A DNA stretch of 6,819 nt from Actinomycetota bacterium. GTDB lineage: Bacteria; Actinomycetota; Actinomycetes; S36-B12. Below, one piece after another: positions 1 to 5,513 of this stretch. Within the stretch, counting starts at the first letter, position 1; every line of letters begins with the position of its first letter. The notes under the pieces are model-generated. The model searched no databases and was not told the DNA's origin. It saw only the letters and a list, made by a program, of their open reading frames with translations. The stretch covers positions 1 to 6,819 of the forward strand of contig WLND01000091.1 in assembly GCA_009726075.1 (NCBI GenBank). The letters run 5' to 3'. The position numbers and the translations under genes are program-made.

Positions 1-186
1 ATCGTGGTCTCGATCTGGCTGTTCTCGAATCAGGTCAAGTACGTCGGCGTGTTCCCGTCCATGAACTCATCCTGGGGCGACTTCACCTTCGAGGCCGGAT
101 TCGTTATCGCGGCCGTCCTCTACTGGGTCTTCTACAAGCTCCAGAAGGACAAGACGGACGAGATCCTCGTCATCCCGACCTCGTAG
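1..186 (+). CDS. C-terminal end of a membrane permease, probably NCS1 nucleobase:cation symporter family (5' truncated)
   Basis: The reading frame is open from the first base and ends at TAG 184-186, giving the last 61 residues of a longer protein. It starts with a hydrophobic stretch (IVVSIWLF), then a polar loop rich in N, S and G, then a second hydrophobic segment (FEAGFVIAAVLYWVFYKL), and a short charged cytoplasmic tail (QKDKTDE). This final pattern, GD-F-x-F-x-x-GF followed by a helix ending in YW, resembles the C-terminus of NCS1 permeases, which import cytosine, purines, allantoin or related compounds with a cation. The substrate cannot be told from this fragment. A strong terminator lies 8 nt downstream, so the gene closes its own transcription unit and is independent of the minus-strand genes facing it. 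Another multi-helix transporter family remains possible. Confidence 0.6.
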   Translation: MVVSIWLFSNQVKYVGVFPSMNSSWGDFTFEAGFVIAAVLYWVFYKLQKDKTDEILVIPTS

Positions 187-194
187 TCCCTGCG

Positions 195-231
195 CGAAGG
201 AGGCCTGCCCCCACGGGGCAGGCCTCCTTCG
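195..231 (+). terminator. Rho-independent terminator-like hairpin after the permease gene
   Basis: A perfect 17-bp inverted repeat (arms 195-211 and 215-231) encloses a 3-nt loop, CAC. The stem is GC-rich and begins 8 nt after the permease stop codon. It is followed by GTTTC, so the T tract is short, as is common in high-GC bacteria. The hairpin lies between two convergent genes and could also stop minus-strand transcripts, 33 nt past the stop codon of the Rieske gene, although that side has no T run. Confidence 0.85.
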
Positions 232-264
232 TTTCACGTGAGTGGGTTTGTTGCTCCCGAGCTC

Positions 265-1557
265 TCAGGGGCCGCTCGTTTCGGTTCGGTGGCCGTCGAG
301 GACCCTGCGCAGGGCCACCCCGCTCCGGTCGGAGCGCACGTGCAATTCGTCCTCGAGGGTGAGGGGCAGGCCAGGGACGGTCATGCCGCGCTGAAGCACG
401 AGATCCTCGCCGAGGACTGCGACCTCGAAGGCGACCTCATTGGCGATGACGTCGGGTCCGGGCGTGGGAACCCCGCCGATGTTGTGCAGGAGCATCTTGG
501 TGTAGATGCGCGTTGACCGAAGATCCTGCGGCTGCAGGAAGAACAGGATTGTCTTCACCGCCCCCGCGTCGAGCTCCTCGAGTCGCAGGCTGAGCTGGAA
601 CGGCCAGCGATACGTGTACGTGGCTCTCCGTCGCTGCCGGGCTGGGCGGATGCCGGCGATCACCCCGGGATCCTCCGGGTTGTCGAACCACTGCTCCTGG
701 ACGCTGCTGAGGCCGCCGCCGTCCGGATGAATCTCGACCTCGTAGCGTGGGACCACGGGCTCCTCGGCTGCCCCGAAGGTGCCGACGTGCACGAACGGAA
801 AGTGGGCGACGTCAAGAAAGTTCTCGGCGAGGACGCCGGCCGGCGAGCCAGCGACATCGGGCACGAGCCAGCCCTGCGCGAACACCGGGTTGGCGTCGTC
901 CGCGTCCTCCATGAGCTCTCGAACTGGCGCGCGAGCAGCGATCCAGACCGTGCCGAACCGCTCCGTGATCGAGTGGGGACTGCCCGAGGCCGCATAGCCG
1001 TCCCCGCTTCGGACGATGTCGTAGTCGCGCCCAAGGAGCCGCGCTGCGTAGGCGCCGGTTTCTGGGATTTCGTGCGCGAGCGCCACCGGGTGCCAGCCGA
1101 ATTCCAGCGAGGGATCCAGGTTGGTCAGCGCGTTGGCCTCGCCGCGAAGGTCAGGGCCGAGCTGCGGTGCCCCCGGCTCGACGGGTGCCAGCCACACGTT
1201 TCCGTCCAATTCGCGGACGCCCCACGCAGCGACGGCACGAGCGGACGCGGGCACGGCCTGATCGACGCCGTTCGATGGGATGAGCGTGCAGGTACCCCTG
1301 CTGTCGTATCTCCAGCCGTGGTACGGGCATTGCAGCGTTCCGTCGACGACGGTGCCGTGGCCGAGGTTCGCGAGCCGATGCGGGCACCTGGCCTCGACCG
1401 CGGCGATCGGTGCGCCGTCCGTTGGCCGAAAGAGCACCCAGGCGCGACCGTCGACCATCACCTCGACTGGCTGGGTGGTGATCGCAGTGGTCAGCGGCAC
1501 GGGCCACCATCCGTCGTCCGGCCCCTGCTGCATTGTCGTATCCGTGGTGTCGCCCAT
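265..1557 (-). CDS. Rieske [2Fe-2S] non-heme iron oxygenase, alpha-subunit type
   Basis: A 430-residue protein with both parts of a Rieske oxygenase. The N-terminal domain (about residues 16-128) has the cluster motif C58-x-H60 ... C77-xx-H80 within CPHRLANLGHG and LQCPYHGWRYD. The catalytic domain has the mononuclear iron motif N246-xx-D249-xx-H252-xxxx-H257 in ENFLDVAHFPFVH, and a likely third ligand D384 in the ED pair of VLGEDLVLQR. Such enzymes use O2 and electrons from a reductase, sometimes with a ferredoxin, to hydroxylate, demethylate or desaturate hydrophobic or aromatic substrates; no electron-transfer partner gene is in the window. Residues 154-211 look like a second Rieske half-domain without cluster ligands. 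The start is fixed by AAGGAGGT 3 nt upstream of ATG. It lies downstream of a carotenoid desaturase on the same strand after a 160-nt gap, so a carotenoid substrate is plausible but unproven. The general class is certain; the substrate is unknown. Confidence 0.9.
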   Translation of the reverse strand: MGDTTDTTMQQGPDDGWWPVPLTTAITTQPVEVMVDGRAWVLFRPTDGAPIAAVEARCPHRLANLGHGTVVDGTLQCPYHGWRYDSRGTCTLIPSNGVDQAVPASARAVAAWGVRELDGNVWLAPVEPGAPQLGPDLRGEANALTNLDPSLEFGWHPVALAHEIPETGAYAARLLGRDYDIVRSGDGYAASGSPHSITERFGTVWIAARAPVRELMEDADDANPVFAQGWLVPDVAGSPAGVLAENFLDVAHFPFVHVGTFGAAEEPVVPRYEVEIHPDGGGLSSVQEQWFDNPEDPGVIAGIRPARQRRRATYTYRWPFQLSLRLEELDAGAVKTILFFLQPQDLRSTRIYTKMLLHNIGGVPTPGPDVIANEVAFEVAVLGEDLVLQRGMTVPGLPLTLEDELHVRSDRSGVALRRVLDGHRTETSGP

Positions 1558-1560
1558 GGC

Positions 1561-1568
1561 ACCTCCTT
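1561..1568 (-). promoter_or_regulatory. Strong Shine-Dalgarno site of the Rieske oxygenase gene
   Basis: The minus strand reads AAGGAGGT, a full match to the 16S anti-Shine-Dalgarno sequence, followed by GCC and ATG. It decides the start codon. It contrasts with the desaturase and cruF genes, whose starts have no such site and appear leaderless, so this gene is built to be translated from inside a longer transcript. Confidence 0.85.
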
Positions 1569-1630
1569 GGTGGGCTAAGCCTGCCGTGGATCAATGTCGG
1601 CCAAGCAACGAGGGGTGCCTCGACTCAACT

Positions 1631-1720
1631 CGCCCGGATTCTGGGCCAGCCGCATGAATGGCCCCCGATTCACGGTCATATCGTTCAGGCGACCCGCATT
1701 CTGGGCAAGATGCGTGGTTA
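1631..1720. repeat. Three imperfect tandem 30-bp units with a CCC-N7-GG core
   Basis: The gap between the desaturase and the Rieske gene holds three related units, 1631-1660, 1661-1690 and 1691-1720. The outer two share CCCGxATTCTGGGC with further matches (18 of 24 positions from 1633 and 1693); the middle one is degenerate but keeps CCC, GATTC, GG and CA in register. The ATTC block falls at 1638, 1668 and 1698, exactly 30 bp apart or about three helical turns. Each core is a weak dyad: GCCC-N7-GGGC at 1632-1646, CCC-N7-CGG at 1663-1675, CCC-N7-GGG at 1693-1705. The third unit runs into the desaturase stop codon. This could be a tandem operator ahead of the Rieske gene or a decayed repeat; no regulator can be named. 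Confidence 0.5.
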
Positions 1721-3223
1721 GGGGGACTGGGGCTTGCCGACCAGCCCGGCAACGATCTCGGCGCTCATCCCGACCAGCGGGAGGCCGCCCCCCGGATGCG
1801 CCGAGCCGCCGACCAGGTAGAGCCCGGGGATCGGCGAGGCATTGGCCGGGCGCTGGAACGCGGCCCGCGACCCGTTGCTCGACGTGCCGTAGATCGAGCC
1901 GCCCGGCGCCCGCACCTCGCGCTCGTAGTCGGCCGGCGTCCGAAGCTCGCGCCACAGGATCCGATCGCGAAGGTCGACACCCCGGCGGGCCAGTACGGAC
2001 AGGATGTGGTCGGCATAGCCGTCAGCGACGCCGGGTGCGGTCCAGTCAACGGTGCGCCCTCGACCGTCACCGTGCCGCGGGGCGTTGACCAGGACGAACC
2101 ATGCCTCGTGATCGGCATCGGGACGCATCAGCGGGTCAGCGGGCACGCACGCGTAGATCGTCGGGTCCGGCACGGGGCGCGGATGGGCCCCGAAGATGTC
2201 GTCGAACTCCGCGTCGTAGTCCTGGGGAAACCACACATTGTGATGCTCGATGCCGGGGGTGCGGCCCCGAACTGCCAGAAGGAGCACGAAGCCGGCAAGG
2301 GACGGGGGCGTCTTTCTGAGGTCACGGGCAATCCGCGTCGCGGTGGAGTTGCCCGCCAGCAGGTCGCCGTACACCTGACCTGCATCTGCGTTCGCGACGA
2401 CGATGTCGGCCGGCAGCAGTTCGCCGTCGGCGAGCACGACTCCGGTGGCCCGGCCGTCGGTCGTCTGTATCGAAGACGCGTCAGTCCGGAGGCGAATGTC
2501 GACTCCGCGATCGGCACAACGCTGGGCCAAGGCGCCGGCGAGCGTGCCGAGCCCGCCACCGAGGTGCCACGCCCCGAACGTCTGCTCGATATACGGCACC
2601 GTGGCGAGCACGGCGGGCGCCTGCCTGGGATCTGACCCGGTGTAGGTCGCATAGCGGTCGAGCAGCGTGACGAGCCGGGGGTCGCCGAGGTACTGCTTGC
2701 CGAGGGCTCGCAGGGTCGTGAACGGCGCGACCGTCTGGACGTCGCGGGGATTGCGGGCCAAGGACATGATGCTGCGCCACCCGGTCAGCGGAGACTGCAG
2801 GAACGGTTCGCGGGTGATCTGCCACATGGCGCCGCCGCGCTGCATGAGCGCTCGCCAGTCGGCTTCCGCGGTGCCGCCCAATGCGTCGCCGAGGGCCGCG
2901 GCGCAGCGCGCAGGATCGACCCCCGGGATCACTGCCGTCGCCCCGTCCGCGAACCGATAGCGAAAGGCCGGCTCGAGGGGCTGGAGGTCGACTGCTTCCT
3001 CGAAGGGTCCGCCGGTCTTGAGGAACAGGTCGCGATAGACCGCCGGAAGCGTGAACAGCGATGGCCCGGTGTCGAAGGCGAACCCATCTCGGCGGTAGGT
3101 GCGCAGCTTGCCGCCGACCTGGTCGGACTGCTCGACGATCGTCACGGCATGGCCCTTGGCTGCGAGTCGGGCGGCGGTTGCCATGCCGCCGACGCCGGCT
3201 CCGATCACAACGACAGTGCTCAT
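1718..3223 (-). CDS. crtD: CrtI/CrtD-type FAD-dependent carotenoid desaturase
   Basis: A 501-residue flavoprotein of the phytoene desaturase family, normal in length. It opens with the dinucleotide-binding motif VVVIGAGVGGMATAARLA (residues 4-21), with the ribose-binding acid at E31 and the family's QVGGKLRTYRRDGFAFDTGPS block (35-55). The mid part has YTGSDPRQAPA (194-204) and HLGGGLGTLAGAL (220-232). It closes with the carotenoid desaturase signature GLYLVGGSAHPGGGLPLVGM (467-486). It would act on membrane-held carotene or hydroxycarotene substrates, adding conjugated double bonds. Because cruF and cruG stand upstream, I prefer a late-acting 1-hydroxycarotenoid 3,4-desaturase (CrtD) over phytoene desaturase (CrtI); sequence alone does not settle this, so the symbol is provisional. 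The ATG has no Shine-Dalgarno site but follows a TAGGCT hexamer by 6 nt, which suggests a leaderless message. Confidence 0.85.
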   Translation of the reverse strand: MSTVVVIGAGVGGMATAARLAAKGHAVTIVEQSDQVGGKLRTYRRDGFAFDTGPSLFTLPAVYRDLFLKTGGPFEEAVDLQPLEPAFRYRFADGATAVIPGVDPARCAAALGDALGGTAEADWRALMQRGGAMWQITREPFLQSPLTGWRSIMSLARNPRDVQTVAPFTTLRALGKQYLGDPRLVTLLDRYATYTGSDPRQAPAVLATVPYIEQTFGAWHLGGGLGTLAGALAQRCADRGVDIRLRTDASSIQTTDGRATGVVLADGELLPADIVVANADAGQVYGDLLAGNSTATRIARDLRKTPPSLAGFVLLLAVRGRTPGIEHHNVWFPQDYDAEFDDIFGAHPRPVPDPTIYACVPADPLMRPDADHEAWFVLVNAPRHGDGRGRTVDWTAPGVADGYADHILSVLARRGVDLRDRILWRELRTPADYEREVRAPGGSIYGTSSNGSRAAFQRPANASPIPGLYLVGGSAHPGGGLPLVGMSAEIVAGLVGKPQSP

Positions 3224-3229
3224 GGGGTC

Positions 3230-3239
3230 AGCCTAGGAT
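3230..3239. promoter_or_regulatory. Bidirectional promoter core between the desaturase and the pterin dehydratase gene
   Basis: The segment AGCCTAGGAT holds two opposed -10 hexamers sharing the central TA. The minus strand reads TAGGCT (3235-3230), followed after 6 nt by the desaturase ATG at 3223, so that message would be leaderless. The plus strand reads TAGGAT (3234-3239), which would start transcription near 3246 and leave a leader of about 42 nt for the dehydratase. The centre is the palindrome CCTAGG. No convincing -35 box is visible on either strand. Polymerase could serve only one direction at a time. Confidence 0.6.
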
Positions 3240-3276
3240 CGGATGGGGCTGGTGCGATGCAGGGACGAGGCGGAGT

Positions 3277-3281
3277 GAGGG
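3277..3281 (+). promoter_or_regulatory. Ribosome binding site of the pterin dehydratase gene
   Basis: GAGGG stands 6 nt before the ATG at 3288. It supports that start over the in-frame ATG at 3300, which has no purine-rich stretch at the right distance. Confidence 0.55.
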
Positions 3282-3287
3282 CGACGG

Positions 3288-3584
3288 ATGCGCGAACCGA
3301 TGGACGTGGCCGACATCGAGGAGTTCTGCGCCCGGCGCCCTCGCTGGAGCCAGGACCCCGCACGTCTCGTCGGGAGTGCGCAGGCCGACTCGTTTGCCCA
3401 GGCGATCAGGTGGGTGAACCGGATCGCCGCGGCTGCCGAGGCGATCGACCACCACCCCGATATCGATATCCGCTGGCGCTCGCTGAACTTCAGCCTGACC
3501 ACGCACTCGGCCGGAGCCATCACGGAGCTCGATCTCGAGCTCGCTGACCGCATCGACGAGATCGTCGACGGCCCCGAGCCCTAG
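3288..3584 (+). CDS. 4a-hydroxytetrahydrobiopterin (pterin-4a-carbinolamine) dehydratase
   Basis: A 98-residue cytosolic protein of the usual length for the PCD/DCoH family. It carries the family signature E51-xx-DHHPDIDI (D54, H55, H56, P57, D58), then LNFSLTTHSAGAITELDLELA (67-87) with H73 and D82. The enzyme removes water from 4a-hydroxytetrahydropterin to regenerate the cofactor of aromatic amino acid hydroxylases; in bacteria lacking those, members may act in other pterin chemistry. The gene is divergent from the desaturase (64 bp apart) and convergent with the glycosyltransferase, its TAG stop interlocking with theirs in CTAG 3581-3584. It is thus a lone plus-strand gene inside a minus-strand carotenoid series. 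A possible 11-codon upstream ORF in the same frame (3243-3278) ends 9 nt before the start, but its ATG lies before the predicted transcription start. A direct role in carotenoid synthesis is not evident. Confidence 0.9.
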   Translation: MREPMDVADIEEFCARRPRWSQDPARLVGSAQADSFAQAIRWVNRIAAAAEAIDHHPDIDIRWRSLNFSLTTHSAGAITELDLELADRIDEIVDGPEP

Positions 3585-4690
3585 ACCGGCCGGCCCTTCC
3601 AGGTGTTGGTGCCGCGGGCGTGACGAAACCACGACACGGCGTTGAGTGCGCTGAACGCGGCGATGGAAAGGGGTTGGGCAGCAGCGTCGGGCCACACCCG
3701 CTCGCCCGTGCGCCGGGCGACCATGGCACGGCTGGCAACTCCCGCCGCATAGCCGATTGCCCCGATCGAGCGAGTGCGCCGGTCGCGGGCGGTCAGCGCG
3801 ATGAGCGGGGGAGCGACGAAGGCGGCCAGCAGCAGTCCGTTCACCGCGACGGACCTGGCCGGTCCGCCGAAGGCTGACCACAGGCTCTTCGCGTAGCCGT
3901 CGACGAGCTGCACGTGGCCGTTATACATGCGGCAGCTTGCGAGACCGGAACCATCGACCGTTGCCGTGAGGTGTCCTGCGGTCTTCACCGAGCGCATGAG
4001 CGCGACGTCTTCCACGACGTCGGCTCGGACGGCGGCGTGCCCGCCGATGGACCGGTAGGCGGCGGCGTCGATGACGATGAGCTGGCCATTTGCCGCGGAG
4101 AGCGACGGCCGGTGCGAGCGCTCGGCCCAGGCGAGCGGCATCGTGGCGGCCCATGACCAGGTGACGAGCGGCTGGACGAGACGCTCAAGGATGCTCGCCG
4201 CCTGCTGCCGCGGATAGGGCGCCACGAGGGAGAAGCCGCCCGCTCTCATCTCGTCGACGGCTGCGCGAAGGGCCCACGGCTGGAGCAGGACGTCGGCATC
4301 GACGAAGGCGAGCACCGACCCGGTCGCGAGCCTCGCGAGCCGTGCGCAGGCCCAGGGCTTGCCAAGCCACCCGGCGGGCACGGGGTCGTCGTTGCCGGTG
4401 ACGAGGGTCAGGCGCGGATCGTCGATAGCCGACACGATGGCTCCGGTCCGATCATCGGACCCATCGTCGAGCACGATGACCTCGAGGCCGGGGACGCCGG
4501 CCTGGGCCAGCGCGCTGCGAACGGTGGCCTCGATGTGGCCCTCCTCGTTGCGGGCCGGGATCAGCAGGCTTACGTGCTCGTGCACGATCGGAGCCGAGGG
4601 ATTCGGCCGGCGCAGGGAACGAAGATTCACGGCGGTGTGGAGCGCGATGGCCGAGGCGAGGCACGTGGTGGCCGCCGCGGCCTTGCGCAT
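3581..4690 (-). CDS. cruG: Family 2 glycosyltransferase, CruG-like carotenoid glycosyltransferase
   Basis: A 369-residue membrane-associated GT2 enzyme. A hydrophobic N-terminus (residues 3-22) precedes the GT-A fold, with SLLIPARNEEGHIEATVRSA (41-60), the nucleotide-sugar motif VLDDGSDDRT (73-82), the metal-binding DAD at 131-133 in AFVDADVLLQPW, and the catalytic-base region VVEDVALMRSVKTAGH (225-240). The C-terminal part has hydrophobic segments near 282-299 and 308-324 and ends in WKGRPV, a tail I associate with this GT2 subgroup. CruG in cyanobacteria adds a sugar to the 2'-hydroxyl of myxol, and cruF and cruG often sit side by side, as here. The ATG shares its A with the cruF stop (TGATG), so translation is probably coupled; two in-frame GTG codons just upstream (4696, 4693) are alternative starts. 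The same frame stays open far upstream through cruF, but that extension is a high-GC artefact. The sugar and exact acceptor cannot be read from the sequence. Confidence 0.8.
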   Translation of the reverse strand: MRKAAAATTCLASAIALHTAVNLRSLRRPNPSAPIVHEHVSLLIPARNEEGHIEATVRSALAQAGVPGLEVIVLDDGSDDRTGAIVSAIDDPRLTLVTGNDDPVPAGWLGKPWACARLARLATGSVLAFVDADVLLQPWALRAAVDEMRAGGFSLVAPYPRQQAASILERLVQPLVTWSWAATMPLAWAERSHRPSLSAANGQLIVIDAAAYRSIGGHAAVRADVVEDVALMRSVKTAGHLTATVDGSGLASCRMYNGHVQLVDGYAKSLWSAFGGPARSVAVNGLLLAAFVAPPLIALTARDRRTRSIGAIGYAAGVASRAMVARRTGERVWPDAAAQPLSIAAFSALNAVSWFRHARGTNTWKGRPV

Positions 4691-5490
4691 CACCACCGTG
4701 GCTGGCTCCACCCGCGCCACCACCACGGAATGAGTACGACGCCCATGCACGCACCACCCCACAGCGCGACGGCAGGCTCGCCGAAGAAGATCACGGCCGC
4801 GACGATATTCGACAGGTAGATCCAGCTGAGCATGAAGATCGGAACGCCGTCCTTGACGATCTTGCGCGGCATGCGATCGAGGGCATACATGAGCGCGCAG
4901 GCGGTCAGCAGCCATCCGAGGAAGTTCTGCAGGGGGATCCCCGAGATGCCTGGCAGGGTCCAGTCGATCCGGTGCCAGATCCAGTAGCCCTCGCCCACCA
5001 TCTGCGGGTCGAGGAAGAGGTCCCACGAGGCGAAGAGGACGCCGCCTGTCAGGGCGGTAGCCAGTCCCTTGCTCGCAATGCGCTGGGCGGCCAGCAGGCA
5101 GGGGTAGCTCATCATCGCCCAGGCGAGCGGAATCACGAGCGGAACGCCCAGGACGGCCGGGCCGAGCGCATCGGTGTACGAGTAGTCGCCGAACGGGAAC
5201 TGGGTGGCGGTGCCGAGTGCCTCGATTCCCCAGCCGACCGACAGGGATATCCCCAGGTAACCGGCTGTCCAGGCCAGGCCCCGGGAGACGTAGGCATGTG
5301 TCGCGCTGGCCAAGAAGAACGTGATGACCGTTACGACGGTCAGCAGGGCGCGGGCGTCGCCGGAAACGAGCACCCACGCGATCTGGCCCACGACGGTCGC
5401 ACCGGCGAAGATCCACGGAACTACCTTGAACAACCCCGTCGGACCACCGCCCCGGTCCAGCCGTGGCCCGCTGTAGACGCGCGCGCTCAT
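4690..5490 (-). CDS. cruF: Carotenoid 1',2'-hydratase family membrane protein (CruF, DUF422 / Caroten_synth)
   Basis: A 266-residue polytopic membrane protein with about seven hydrophobic segments (for example 23-42, 48-66, 76-93, 115-135, 144-158, 187-204, 218-236). It has the blocks I recognise from the DUF422/CruF family: TQFPFGDYSYTDALGP (96-111), GVPLVIPLAWAMMSYP (115-130), WDLFLDPQMVGEGYW (156-170) and GIPLQNFLGWLL (184-195). The conserved acidic and aromatic residues in these loops are probable active-site positions. CruF adds water across the 1',2' double bond of an acyclic psi end, making a tertiary hydroxyl group, as in the myxol and deinoxanthin routes. It overlaps the glycosyltransferase by one base. 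No Shine-Dalgarno site precedes the ATG; instead a TAGACT hexamer ends 6 nt upstream, suggesting a leaderless transcript. The gene lies back to back with the SRPBCC gene, 23 bp apart. Some family members are less well characterised, so the reaction is inferred from family and neighbours. Confidence 0.85.
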   Translation of the reverse strand: MSARVYSGPRLDRGGGPTGLFKVVPWIFAGATVVGQIAWVLVSGDARALLTVVTVITFFLASATHAYVSRGLAWTAGYLGISLSVGWGIEALGTATQFPFGDYSYTDALGPAVLGVPLVIPLAWAMMSYPCLLAAQRIASKGLATALTGGVLFASWDLFLDPQMVGEGYWIWHRIDWTLPGISGIPLQNFLGWLLTACALMYALDRMPRKIVKDGVPIFMLSWIYLSNIVAAVIFFGEPAVALWGGACMGVVLIPWWWRGWSQPRW

Positions 5491-5496
5491 GGATTG

Positions 5497-5506
5497 AGTC
5501 TAGGGT
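5497..5506. promoter_or_regulatory. Bidirectional leaderless promoter core between cruF and the SRPBCC gene
   Basis: Only 23 bp separate the two start codons. The 10-mer AGTCTAGGGT in the gap holds opposed -10 hexamers sharing TA 5501-5502. The minus strand reads TAGACT, 6 nt from the cruF ATG; the plus strand reads TAGGGT, 7 nt from the SRPBCC ATG at 5514. Both spacings put the transcription start at or within a base of the ATG, so both messages should be leaderless. An inverted pair TTGA/TCAA (5494-5497 and 5507-5510) flanks the core and could be an operator. I see no clear -35 box. Confidence 0.65.
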
Positions 5507-5513
5507 TCAACCT

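Noticed and set aside
235..240. CACGTG palindrome between the terminator and the Rieske stop
   Set aside because: It lies downstream of both flanking genes; a single 6-bp palindrome there has no supporting context.
727..1578. A 283-codon plus-strand frame opposite the Rieske gene
   Set aside because: It is the antisense shadow of a gene with full Rieske and iron-binding motifs; its own translation shows no recognisable fold.
1658..2635. A 325-codon plus-strand frame opposite the desaturase
   Set aside because: It is antisense to a clear FAD desaturase and rich in R, G and A, typical of GC-driven spurious frames.
3586..3593. CCGGCCGG palindrome just after the convergent stops, considered as a terminator
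   Set aside because: It has no loop, cannot form a useful hairpin, and no T run follows on either strand.
3581..5416. A 611-codon minus-strand frame that would extend the glycosyltransferase through the cruF region
   Set aside because: Its N-terminal 240 or so residues are arginine- and proline-rich with no domain and overlie cruF, which has clear family motifs. The GT2 domain begins just after ATG 4690, which is coupled to the cruF stop.
5463..5513. Upstream start at 5463 for the SRPBCC protein
   Set aside because: It would overlap cruF and its promoter, adds an arginine-rich stretch outside the fold, and ignores the -10 hexamer placed 7 nt before ATG 5514.
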